A stretch of 64,000 nucleotides of DNA from positions 51,371,134 through 51,435,133 of the forward strand of contig JAAONU010000001.1 in the NCBI GenBank assembly GCA_012932295.1. The letters are read 5' to 3'. How positions within the stretch are numbered: the stretch's first letter is position 1; each line of letters opens with the position of its first letter. The position numbers and the translations under genes are program-made. This document shows positions 50,946 through 62,248 of this stretch, piece after piece. This DNA comes from Cyclina sinensis (Eukaryota > Mollusca > Bivalvia > Venerida > Veneridae). Under the pieces are notes generated by a model. It saw nothing but the letters and a program-made list of their open reading frames with translations, ran no database searches and was not told where the DNA came from.

Positions 50946-52045
50946 AATATACTGAAAATTGTAGCATTATATATATTCTTGAGAAATTATCAAAATTTGG
51001 AAAAAGTGCGATTTTTTTTCAACTGGGAACGTGCCTTTATAGCATGCAAAAAAAAATGAATAACAGAGTTTTCAGCTTGTACTTAATATGGTCAACTTGT
51101 ACCTCAGTGACTTTTTGAAATGGTCAACTCTTACCTTGTTACTTTTTTTATTGATGAAATAAATACAGAAAGCCAAATTTATGATTAATGTAGCTGACAG
51201 ATTATTTGCATTGGTCAGCTTATGCTCTTGCTACTTTTAGTTTTATAGAAAACAAAAAGAGAAAATTATTGTTACGAGTTTACTAACGTACGTGATGACG
51301 ACGGAAATAATAGTCGGTCAGTGAAAATGTAGGTGCCTGGAGTACTTATGTCGGGAGGAAAGTGCAAATTTCTCAACGAAATAAACTTCTGAAAAAGCAA
51401 TTGTTGTATTGCCCATCTTGGATTGCACTGGTTTGCCTGGTATTTTTTAGTCAATACACCGTTCATGATTAACCTTTTTACGGAAACTGCCGAAAAAAAA
51501 TGGTTCCCAGCGTTATATGAATACATGTTACAGATGCATTCGGTTAGTTTCATGTTTGCTATTGCTTTGTGCTAACTGATATCTTTAAGTGAATATGAAA
51601 ATTTGTTTTAATACATTAATAAGCATTACACATAACTGAGTGCAAAACATAGAGTCCAGGCTGAATCGTGTACTTTAAAAGTCTTCTGAAACAAACATTC
51701 AACGTCGAAATTACCGAAAGCAAATAATAGATGTTTAAAAGCTTATGTGTGTATTAAACGATATATAGTCACAAAGAAAAAACGTCAAAAGTAGTAAGAA
51801 CTTATAAGCATCAACATTTCAAGGTTATACACAATCGAATAACAACCGAATATGCACTTTCCTTTTACATTAAAAATTGTATGATTTACATACACCGAGT
51901 TGCAAAAGCTGCAAGATATTTGCAACAAGCAGAGGAAATAAACTCAAAGGCACGGGGAAATGCAGATTATAATAACGAATTAAACAAAGCAATATGCAAT
52001 TGTCATACAGCAGTATGCATACACTGGCGGATATCCCCTTCCATA

Positions 52046-53616
52046 TTTCAGAGCAGCAGATTTTTTAAGTTTTCCCTATATAAATCCTTGTGTAAATCAA
52101 ATGACCCCCGGGTGGGGCCAGTTTTGACCCCAGAGTCATGATTTGAACAAACCTGGTAGAGGTCCACTAGACAATGCTGCACACGAAATATCTAAACTCT
52201 AGGCAATGTGGTATCTGAAAAGAAGATTTTCAAAGTTTTTCCTATATAACTCTGTAAAACATGTGACCCCTGGGGCAGGGCCATTTTTGACCCAGGTACC
52301 ATGATTTCAGCAAACATGGTAGAGGTCCTCTTGACAATGCTACATACCAAATCTTAAGGTTTAGGGCCTTGTGGTTTCAGACAAGAATATTTTTAAAACT
52401 TTTCCTATATAACTCTATGTAAAATATGTGACCCCTGGGACAGGGCCTTTTTTGATCAAGGGGCTATGATTTGAACGAACTTGGTAGATGTCCACTAGAC
52501 AATGCTGTACACCAAATATCTTAACTCTAGGTCTTGTGGTATCTGAAAAGAAGATTTTACAGCTTTTCCTATATAACTTTATGTAAAACATGTGACCCCT
52601 GGGGCGGGCCATTTTTGACCCAGGGGCCATGATTTGAACAAATTTGGTAGAGGTCCTCTTGACAATGCCTCATACAAAATATCTAAGCTCTATGCCTTTT
52701 GGTTTCTGATGTGAAGACTTTTAAAACTTTTTCCTATATAACTCTGTAAACAAGTGACCCCCTGGGCAGGGCCTATTTTGACCCAGTGGCTATGATTTGA
52801 ACAAACTTAGTAGAGGTCGACTGGACAATGGTACACCCCAAATATCTAAACTCTAGGCCTTGTGGTTTCTGACAAGAAGTTTTTTAAAGTTTTTCCTATA
52901 AACCTCTATATTAAACATGTTACCCCTGGAACGGGGCCATTTTTGACCCCGGAGCCATGATTTGAACAAACTTGGTAGAGTTCCACTGGACAATGCTGAA
53001 TACCAAATATCTAAACTCTAGGCCTTGCAGTTTCTGACATAAAGATTTTTTAAAGTTTTTCCTATATAACTCTATGTAAAACATGTGACCCCCGGGGCTG
53101 GGCCATTTTTGACCCAGGAGCCATGATTTGAATAAAATTGGTGAAGGTCCACTGGACAATGCTGCACACCAAATATCTAAACTCTAGGCCTTGTGGTTTT
53201 TGACAAGAAGATTTTTAAGTTTTCCCTATATAAATCTATATAAAATCAACTGACCCCTGGGGTGGGGTCAGTTTTGAACCCACGGTCATAATTTGAACAA
53301 ACTTGGTAGAGGTCCACTAGATGATGCTTCATACTAAATATCTAAGCTCCAGGCCTTGAGGTTTCGTGAAGAAAATTTTTAAAGATCCAACTTTTAAAAT
53401 CTAATTTTAGCTCCAGTGAACCAGAAATGCAATGGACCAGAACCATTTGAACAATCTTGGTAGAGCTTCATGCAAGGAACATTTCATTTAATTTGGCCCT
53501 TTGGTTTCAGAGGAGATGTCATTTGAATGAAAAGTTAAAGACGGACGGACGGACGACAGACAAAGACTGATCAGAAAAGCTCACCCTAAGCACTTAGTGC
53601 TCAGGTGAGCTAAAAA
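52046..53616 (+). repeat. 164-bp tandem-core element (right part)
   Basis: Monomer landmarks cctatata at 52075, 52241, 52404, 52568, 52733, 52895, 53061 and 53225 give a 162-166 bp period. Shared phrases include gtgacccctgggg, catgatttgaacaaacttgg and aaatatctaaactctaggcc. The tail is gacggacggacgacagac then agctcaccctaagcacttag and tgctcaggtgagctaaaa, a near-perfect hairpin. The left end is displaced by the 2.8-kb transposon. Confidence 0.88.
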
Positions 53617-54135
53617 GAGGGAAGCAAGTTTGACTATTCCTATTGCTGGATAGTGAAACATTCATTTTAAATGAACCTGAAGATAAATTAATACATATAC
53701 GAGTCCAAGAAATGGAAAAATTGCTATGAAAATTGACATTTGGACAAAACTATAAGCAGACATACATGAAATTATACTGGGGGCTTGAATTTTGCACATG
53801 GTACTCTGTCTGACAATAATGAATATTTCAGGGGATAAAAGTCCAGAACTGTTAAAATACTGAACTTAAAGCTGGGGCCCTGGGGCAGCTAGGGCTCTAG
53901 TGGGTCCAGGGGCCGGAGCCCCATGGAAGCTGCTCGGTTTTAGCTATTTATGGCACTAAAAATCTCATTTCCATGAACTTTCTTGGAGCCTTATTAATTT
54001 TGTTCTTTCTTTCACTTATTTTTTTCAACAAAACCATCAGTAAAAAGCATCATAGCAAATTCCAACTTCATTTTCGCTTGTTTACAAACTTCTGCATGAA
54101 GGCAGACATATTAAAAGCTTTTCCTGAAGAATTAC
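53617..54135. other. Spacer without recognised features
   Basis: It includes a short GC-richer segment (ggccctggggcagctaggg) but no repeat landmark, exon or RNA that I can name. Confidence 0.35.
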
Positions 54136-56025
54136 TTATCTAACAAGAGCTTGTCACAGACAAAGCAACAGTCCCCTACCGGTGCAATGTCCATCTCCCT
54201 AACTCCAACCCATATATGGAAATTGACTAAAGAATTTGTCTGAGACATGCATAATCTCCATATGATCCTCTATCCATGTACAAAGTATCATAAAAGAAGA
54301 AAATGTCATAGGTCAAGGTCATTTAGAGGTTAAGGTCAAAGAAATATATGTTGTTGAGGTCTTATCTAAGGGGTTGTAGTGACCAAGTTTGAAGTAATTC
54401 TGTTCAGAAATAAGGAAATTATGGCCAAACTTATAGCTTTTGGACAAGAAAACTATAAAGGTCAAGGTCATTCAGAGGTCAAGGTCACAGAAATGTACTT
54501 CACTGGAATGGTCTTGTCCAAGGTATTGTTGTGGCCAAGTTTGAAGTAATGAAAATATGTCAATGGTAAAGTTTTCGGAGGAAATGACTGATAAATGGAC
54601 GATAGTTCCTCCTTTAGGTTCATAAAAAAATGAGGTGGATATTCTCCATACTGCCATTTATCCACATTTCACTGGACACAGTTTTTAGGGAAAGACAAAT
54701 GTACCAAATTTTTCAACATATGGTGAAAAAATTCAAAGTTTAAGGATGATAATTCTGACAATTTAGGTGCTAGAATTATGAACCTTGTCACATATGATGT
54801 GGGTGATGATAAGAATCAATATTTAAAGTTTGAAGTAGATACATTAAGAAATAATGAAGTTATATACAAAAAACCACATTTTTTCATGAAAATTCTAAGT
54901 TCAAGGGGGATAAATCTAATAATTTTGGAGCTAGAGTTGTGAACCTTGAGTTGCATTGTCTTCATACCGTCACCTATCCATACTTCATGTTTCCAAAAAA
55001 TATTTTCAGTACTTTTTGAGTTTTACAAAAAAACATTTTTTTCATGAAAATTCTAAGTTCAAGGGGGGATAACTCTAATTATTTTAGTGCTAGAGTTGTG
55101 AACCTTGAGGTGCATTATTTCCATACTATCACCTATCCATATTTTATGTTTCATAGAATTATTCTTAGAACTTTTTGAGTTATCACAAATATTGTTATAT
55201 TTGCCATATTTTAAGTATATTTGTTGCTATAGCAACCAAAATTTTCGACATATGAAGAAAAAACTAGAACTGTGTCCAAAGGACACGGATGATCCCACTG
55301 TGCAGATGTGCTCGTAAACAAGAGCAGCTTCATTTAATGTCTACAAAATTCTGTTCTTATCATAGCATTTCAGTTGAAATTTCCTCAATTTATGTATTAA
55401 TGATAAAAAAGTCACCTAACTCTTGAGGCATCATATGTGGTCTCTTTACAGATGGAATACAATATTAGTGTCTGAATAAAACTGAATTTTGAAACACATG
55501 TATGGTCTCCTTTACTTCCATCTACACATTAAGGTTGTTCATCCCTGGAAGTTTAGGCAAAATCTGCCACCCGGTTTAAGAGGAGTTGCGTTCACAAAAT
55601 TTCTATATGGTATATAGTGAAAAAATCAACAAAGGGCCATAATTCTGTTAAATTTGGTCGCAGCAAAAATTCCTTTCTTTACTACCATCTACACATTAAG
55701 GTTGTTCATCCCTGGAAGTTTAAGCAAAATCTGCCATCCGGTTTAAGAAGAGTTGCGTTCACAAAATTTCGGGACGTACGGACCGACGTACGGACGGACG
55801 GACGGACAAGTGCAACGCTATATGCTCCCCACTTTGTGGAAGCATAAAAAAGACGTGCATAATCTCCAGACTGCCATCTACCCATATTTCAAGTTTCATT
55901 AAAATATTTTCAGTACTTTTTGCATTATCACGGGATCCAGTTTTTGCATATGTCTCTGGTTTTTGTGACGGATGGACGGACGGAGGGTAAACCTATAGTC
56001 CCTTCCGGTTAAACCGGTAGGAGAC
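54136..56025 (+). repeat. Composite element with matched taccggt ends and nested arrays
   Basis: The head gtcccctaccggtgcaatg (about 54171-54190) is matched by an inverted tail, tcccttccggttaaaccggtaggagac (about 55998-56025, given here as two overlapping halves of a hairpin). Its own core (cataatctcca; actgccat; tatccacat) appears at 54.25, 54.64 and 55.86 kb. Inserted between are a gggtcaaggtca-type core (54.30-54.63 kb), a 160-bp core with ttctaagttcaaggggg (54.88 and 55.04 kb), and the 55.5-55.85 kb element. Confidence 0.6.
55500..55855 (+). repeat. Small tandem element, about 174-bp monomer
   Basis: Two copies of ccatctacacattaaggttg (about 55519 and 55685) and aagaggagttgcgttcac occur. 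They are followed by gtacggaccgacgtacgg, a GGAC run, and atatgctccccactttgtgg then aagcataaaaaa. A related fragment lies in the MRE11 intron at about 4285-4475. Confidence 0.75.
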
Positions 56026-56729
56026 TAATAATCTAATTTCAGCTAATCAAATTTCTCGTAGCTAGCGGAAATTACCTAATTATCAATATTGTGTGGCAAA
56101 CAAAGAGTTCAGCACTATTCAGATGATACTGGAACTTGAAAACGGAAGCTTACGAATATCTAAGGGAGTTCACAGATGTCAAATTCATTTCTATCAAACA
56201 GAACACAGTTAGCTCTTCTGTTGTCAGTCTCAGCTCTTGTATATCTAATACTGTTTATTTGTTGAAGGATCAGGGCTTGACCCCGCCCCAAAATTTGCAT
56301 GAATTGGGAAAATGACCATGAAGGCCGTCCAAAATACAGAAATCCATATTAATATGGAAAACTTTTCCCACTGATATTTGTGCAAATCTAAATACAATTC
56401 CTAAAAGCATGTGGACATTCATTCTTGTTTCAGACTGGCAAATATTAAGCATCAGTACTGAGATGTAAGTGAAACTGTGCAACCAAAGAATGTAAGGCTT
56501 TATTTTAAACCAGAAGGTTGTTATTTAAGAACAAGTACAATGTACATATATTTTCTGAGGTAATAATTTCATGCACTTTTGATAAATGTGTGAAATGCAT
56601 AATCAAACAAATATATGTACACAAACAGTATAATGACATAAGTAAATCTGTGTCATCTGGACAATGGATTATGCATGTAACACTCTATCTCATGATGGTA
56701 AACATTTGTGACAAAATCCTTTAATACAT
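56026..56729. other. Spacer without recognised features
   Basis: AT-rich. Short open frames here have no recognised domain and no splice support. Confidence 0.35.
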
Positions 56730-57315
56730 GATGACTAAATGCTGCGTACAGACATTTTCATACTTTTATGTGACCTTTGACCTCTATGTTTGTCCTTGAC
56801 CTGGGCCACAAAGATCTAAATTTTTTTAGCAACACTCTGTCTTGCAATGGTGAACATTGTGCCAAGTTATATTAAAATCCCTCAGTGCATGTAGAAGTTT
56901 TGCTCCAGACAAGATTTTCATCTGACCTCTAAGTGTGACCTTGACCTCTGACCTAGAGACCTGTTTAATGTGGGCAACACTACGTTTCAAGATGGTGAAC
57001 GTTTGTATCAAGTAATACCTTTGACCTCTATGTGTGACTTTGACCACAGGGACCTGAATTTTGCACATGACACTGCCTCACAATGGTTAACATTTTTGTA
57101 AAGTATTAATAAAATCCCTCAATGCATGTAGAAGTTTTGCTCTGGACAAGAGTTTTCTTCTGAACTCTAAGTGTGACCTTGACCTTTGACCTAGACACCT
57201 GGTTCATGTTCGCAACACTACGTCTCATGATGGTGAACCTTTATATCAAATCCCACCAGGCATGTAGAAAATATGTTCTGGAAAAAACTGGACACCACCC
57301 GCTTGCCTGCCCGCC
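56730..57315 (+). repeat. Tandem-core repeat (gcaacactacgtctcatgatgg family)
   Basis: Three to four monomers share gtgaccttgacctttgacct, caacactacgt and atggtgaac, then aaatccctcagtgcatgtag and agaagttttgct. It ends abruptly near 57315, without a clear hairpin, where the next element's head begins. Confidence 0.65.
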
Positions 57316-57324
57316 ATGACTTTT

Positions 57325-58025
57325 TCAACAGGAACTGTCACTGCAAGATGACAATGCCCCCAAAAGTGGTGCTTTGAACTTTGATCTGAGAACCAGTCAT
57401 TCAGGTGTCAAGGTCAAATAAATATAGGTCTGTGGGAAGGTCTTATCCAAAGGGGGTTGTGTCCAAGTATGAAGTAAATCCACTCACTAATAAGGAAGTT
57501 ATGGGCAATGTGAAAATGTCTGGACAATTGGATCTGCAAGATGAAGGTCATTCAAGAGTCAAGGTCAGATAAATACAGGACAGTGGGACGGTCTTGTCCA
57601 AAGTAGTGTTGTGTTTAAGTATGAACTATATCCACTTACAAATTTGGAAATTATGGCCAAATAATAGTTTTGGACCATTGGATATTCAGGGGTCAAGGTC
57701 AAATAATTACAGGTCAGTGGGAAGGTCTTGCCCAAATGGGTGTTGAGTCCAAGTATGAAGTAAATCCACTAACTAATAAAGAAGTTATTGCCAATGTTAA
57801 AGTTTTTGGACAATTGGATCTTCAAGGTGAAGGTCAATCACGGGTCAAAGTAAAATAATTATAGGTCAGTGTAAAGGTCTGGTCCAAAGGGGTGTTGTGT
57901 CCAAGCATGAAGTAAATCCACTTACTAATAAGAAAGTTATGGCCAATGTTTAAGTTTCAGAGGGACTGACGGATGGACGGACAGACAGTTCAGAAACTTT
58001 ATGCCTCCCTTCAGGGGCATAAAAA
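57325..58025 (+). repeat. Second copy of the 150-bp gggtcaaggtca element
   Basis: The head is aacaggaactgtcactgcaag then aatgcccccaaaagtgg. Four monomers carry cattcaggtgtcaaggtca and variants. The tail is gacggatggacggacagac then atgcctcccttcaggggcataaaa. It matches the element at 27735-28285 throughout, with scattered differences. Confidence 0.8.
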
Positions 58026-58329
58026 ACCCCCTAAAAAAACAAAAGCATCACTGGGTGGAGCATTATATGCCCGAAGGGTGTCTTTTCTTAGTATGATGCA
58101 CTTGCGATATTAGGGAGTAAACCTTAGGCTTTGGAGTTAAATGATTTGCTTTAAACTTTGAATTTTTTTTGGTATAGTATTTTGATTTTTAACATTTTAT
58201 AATTTTAATTTTAGAGTTTTATAGATCTTTATCATATCTGAATTTTGGGTTTTATCATTTGTATAAATGTCAGTCTTTCAGAAGTTTGATGTTCATGCTG
58301 TAATGCATGGCTATCGAATTATAGTGCAA

Positions 58330-58735
58330 AAATATTGACTGTTTAGTTGATTGTCACCTTGACCTTTTATGTACTTACCCTGAATAGTAATGGGGTCATG
58401 TAATCAATGATGGCAATCATCTTAAGAAGTTTGAAGTCTGTATGGGAAGTCGTTGCCAAGTAATACAGCAGAAATCAATAGGGGTCATTCACTGAAGCTA
58501 ATGGATGGACTGCTAATGACTTTAAAAATTTAGGTCACTGTGATCTTGACTTTTGAGGTACTGATCCCAAAATCAATAGGAGTCATGCAATAAATGTGGT
58601 CAATCTTCAGATGAAGTTGAACGACTGTAGTTCAAAAAGTTCTCAAGTTATACTCTGGAAACCAAATTGCTAACAGACGGACAGACGTCCAGAACCATAA
58701 CATAATATGCCCCTTCAGGCTTATAAAAACAAGCA
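58330..58735 (+). repeat. Short repeat element ending in atatgccccttc hairpin
   Basis: It carries tgtcaccttgaccttttatg, cactgtgatcttgac, and aatcaataggggtcat, the last shared with the 145-bp array at 40.5 kb. It then has gacggacagacg and tatgccccttcaggcttataaaa. Confidence 0.55.
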
Positions 58736-59515
58736 CTTCATTCAAATGAACACCATTCCCCAAGGGGTGGCAATGTTCTTTGACCATGTGACCTCTAAGT
58801 GGGTCTGGCAGATAAACCCATCAAGGTGCATAAACACGAAAAGTAAAAATGCTTTGAATGGAAGCATGTTTATTTTATGGCCAAAGGAAATATTTGCTAT
58901 TTGTGGTAATGGTGACCTTGGCCTTTGACCCCATTACCTCTAATTTAGTGTTGCAGGTAGAGCGCATCAAGGTGAATGCATGTGAAGTTAGAAAGCTTTG
59001 GATGGAAGCATGGAAGCACTTCCACTTTATGGTCAAGGGTAATATTTGCTAAATGGTGATCTTGACCTCTGATTTGTGCCTGGGACCTATTAGTGGGTCT
59101 TGCATGTAGAGTGCATCAAGGTTAATATACATATGAAGTTAGAAAGCTTTGGATGGAAGGATGTCAATTTTATGGCCAACGTAAATATTTGCTATAAGGT
59201 GACCTTGACCTTTGACCATGGGACCTCTATGTGGGTCTGGCGGATAGGATGGATCAAAGTGCATAAACATGAGAAGTTATAATGCTTTTGATGGAAGCTT
59301 GTTTATTTCATGGCCAGTATTTGCTATTTGGGGTCACAGTCACCTTGACCTTTGGCCCCATGACCTCTAAGTGGGCCTGGCGGGTAGAGCTCATCAAGGT
59401 GAATTCATCTGTGAAGTTTGGAGGAAGGACTTCTGTTTTATGGTCAACGCTAAAGTTTTGTGACAAAGAGACTGATTAAAAACAATATTATGCTTCCTCA
59501 GGTGAGATAAAAAAG
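58736..59515 (+). repeat. Tandem-core repeat (gtgggtctggcggataga family)
   Basis: Four to five monomers carry agctttggatggaag, ttttatggccaa, atatttgctat and gtgaccttgacctttgacc. The end, atgcttcctcaggtgagata then an A-run, resembles the aggtgagctaaaa tail. Confidence 0.7.
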
Positions 59516-59931
59516 AGATGTTTGTAAAACTTATATACCCCCCTAGCGCTGTATTCCTACAGGTGGCCATAAAAGTATAGGAAGGTAGAAGGACTGGGAC
59601 TTCTCTCAGTTCATTAAAGGGAGGATGATGGGCTTCTGATATCTGAAGCTATTGGCCATGGCAAGCAGATGAACGAGAGGAACTGTAGATTATGTCAATG
59701 ACACTTTGGTTATAAAATGCATAAATGTATAAAATTTATAAAACTCCAGAACATGAAAGAGTATAGGAACTGCATGGGTAGGTAGGTAGGTAGTAATGTA
59801 GGAGGGTGGGTAGGTAGGAAGTTTTGAGGCAGCAAGGCCCAAAGGTTCTTTAGTTATTAATCAGAATCTGTTTTACTCTTTATGGTGTATGGCCACCATG
59901 CCCTTGGCCTTTAACCTACTGACCTAAAAGA

Positions 59932-60237
59932 CAACAAGAGCCATGTTACACATGGTTAATCCCCCCGCCGGGAAAAAGCTACCTGAAGGTTGTACTTTCA
60001 AACACTCAATGTAATAATGTTTGAAGAAAATCCCACAAAAAATAGGCAAGGTAGAGTTATTGTTCTTGCAAACTGCACTACCTACCAATGTGCTCTGTTA
60101 GTGTATGAAATTTGAATAAAATCCCTCAAGTAGTGAGTTATGCTCCGTACAAAATTGTTTTGGACGGATGCACGCACGCACAGACGGACGAAGGGCTTCT
60201 CTAATATCCCCTTCGCCTTTGGCGCGGGGATAAATAA
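59932..60237 (+). mobile_element. About 300-bp MITE-like element with ccccgcc ends
   Basis: The head is acaagagccatgttacacat, then taatccccccgccggg. The end is ggacggatgcacgcacgcac, then atatccccttcgcctttggc and gcggggataaataa, a hairpin inverse to the head. It interrupts a host monomer (tgacctaaaaga...agggcatt). Confidence 0.7.
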
Positions 60238-60547
60238 GGGCATTTCCTAAACAGACCAACCTGCATAGCAAGTCTGTGAGGGCAATGCCCAAGGGTTCTC
60301 AATTTATAACCATTTTTCAGTTAATGATCACTCTTACCTTGAATTTTGAGCAAGTCACCCCAAAATCGATACAAGTCATCTAAGGGTCATTATCAACCAG
60401 CATTCAGGGCTTTTTTTTTACTAACAGATTGACGCCGATTGTCAGCGTCTTCCCCTTGCTTCCCCAACCCCCCACCCAAATTGATTTTCCCCTGTAAAAT
60501 CATTTTCCTCTGCATCAAATTTAACATTTTCTGATGGTTTTGGTAAA

Positions 60548-61925
60548 ACAACAGGGCCATGATGGCCCTGGATCGCTCACCTAAGTACTTTGGCTGTGGG
60601 TTTGCTGTTAAGCAGTATTTCATTTTTTAATTGAAAATATATAAGTGCCTACAAACCAAATATGTAAAATATCAGTCAATAAATAAAGGCTCTATGACAG
60701 AAAGTAGAAATATCTATTATAAGCTATGGTGACCTTGACCTTGACCCAGTGACCTCAAACCCTACCCATGGGTAGAGGTCCATGCAAGGAACCTATATAT
60801 TGAATATCAAAGATATTGGTCTATAAATGAAGGCTTTATGAGGTACAGTAGATAAATCTATTTTTAGCCTCCATGACCTTTAACCTAATCTAATAATATG
60901 AACAACCAAACAACCTTTCTGACAAACTGCCAGGCTATTTGGACTGAAACAGTAGCCTCTAGAGCCTTAACAAGACATTTCTATTTTTGGGCTCTGTGAC
61001 CTAGTTTTTTGACCCCAGATGACCCACATTCGAACTTGACCTAGAAACCATTGAAATAACCTTTCTGACATATTTCCAGAATATTTGGGCTGAAAATGTT
61101 ACCTGTAGAGTGTAAACAAGGTTTTTCCAAATTTAAGCTCAGTGACCTAGTTTCTGACCCCAGATGACCCATATTCAAACTTGGGCTAGAAATCACCCAA
61201 ATAACCTTTCTGACATATTACAAGGATATTTGGGCTGAAAATGTTACCTCTAGAGTGTTAACAAGGTTTTTCCATATTCAGGCTGTGTGACCTAGTTTTT
61301 GACCCCAGATGACCCATATTCGAACCTGGGCTAGAAATCATCGAAATAACCTTTCTGACTTATTACAGAGATATTTGGACTGAAAATGTTACCTCTAAAG
61401 TGTTAACAAGGTTTTTCCATATTTGGGCTCTGTGACCTAGTTTTTGACCCCAGATGACCCATATTCGAACTTGGGCTAGAAATCACCTAAATAACCTTTA
61501 TGACATATTTCAAGGAAATTTGGACTGAAAATGTGACCTCTAAAGTGTTAACAAGGTTTTTCCATATTTGGGCTCTGTGACCTAGTTTTTGACCCCAGAT
61601 GACCCATAATCAAACTTGAGCTAGAAATCATGGAAGCAACCTTTCTGACAAATTGCCAGGACATTTGGACTGAAACAGTAGCCTCTAGAGCCTTAACAAG
61701 ATTTTTCTATTTTTAGGTCATGTGACCTTGTTTTTGACCCCAGATGACCCATATTCGAACTTGTGCGAGTAATTACTGGGACAAACATCCTGACCATGTT
61801 TCGTGACAATTGGAGCAAAAATGTGACCAGTAGAGTGTTAACGAAGTAAGTGTGGACGGACGACAGACGACGGACATTCATCGATCCTGATAGCTCACAC
61901 TGAGCCAGCTCAGGTGAGCTAATAA
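60548..61925 (+). repeat. 145-bp tandem-core element nested in the hAT-like element
   Basis: The head is agggccatgatggccctgg then cgctcacctaagtactttgg. A unique stretch is almost identical to 43.07-43.40 kb. Monomers carry gtgacctagtttttgacc to about 61.73 kb. The tail is tgtggacggacgacagacg, then agctcacactgagccagc and tcaggtgagctaa. This is the third nesting level, inside an insertion that is itself inside a repeat. Confidence 0.88.
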
Positions 61926-61975
61926 TATAACCTTCTCTTTAATAAAATAGTCATTTATCTTCAAATGTACCATTT

Positions 61976-62248
61976 ATGGATGAGTACGATTTTATATTCG
62001 ATCCAAGGCTAAATATAGCAAGTATTACGCCATTTTGTCCCAGCATTCCTCACTCGCTAAAAATAACATGTAGGGAAGCATTATTCTTATTTCTCCATTC
62101 AGGGAAAATCCCAGACAAATGTCTAACAACTGGAGAAAGTACAACAAAAAAGATAAAACTTTCTGATGCAATAAAGTACAAAGCATTTTTGGATCTTTTT
62201 TCGGGCAAAAAGATATATCAGGGAATTTTTACAGATGGAGGTGGATGA
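61976..62248 (+). CDS. Hypothetical 90-codon open frame inside the hAT-like element
   Basis: I do not recognise it. The frame encodes a mixed, non-repetitive sequence (DEYDFIFDPRLNI near the N-terminus, KKIKLSDAIKYKAF near the C-terminus) and does not look like a shadow of the tandem arrays. Near its end lies TTTTTACAG, an acceptor-like site. Immediately after it a second frame opens with an acidic stretch (62236-62367) ending in TAA. Together they might be the remains of a transposon gene or a captured host exon. There is no promoter evidence and it may be non-coding. Confidence 0.3.
   Translation: MDEYDFIFDPRLNIASITPFCPSIPHSLKITCREALFLFLHSGKIPDKCLTTGESTTKKIKLSDAIKYKAFLDLFSGKKIYQGIFTDGGG

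Larger units (their letters stand above)
49267..52045. mobile_element. 2,779-bp non-autonomous DNA transposon with TIRs and 6-bp duplication
   Basis: The left end is TATGGAAGGGGATATCCGCC (49267-49286). The right end is its inverse (about 52026-52045), with similarity continuing for about 40 bp. The direct repeat TTTCAG flanks it at 49261-49266 and 52046-52051. Removing the element plus one TTTCAG restores the 164-bp host monomer (cttggtgtttcag joined to agcagcagatttt). No transposase was recognised inside, but two tRNA-like segments lie within. TAT...ATA ends with a 6-bp duplication would fit the IS3EU group as I remember it; that assignment is inference. Confidence 0.85.
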
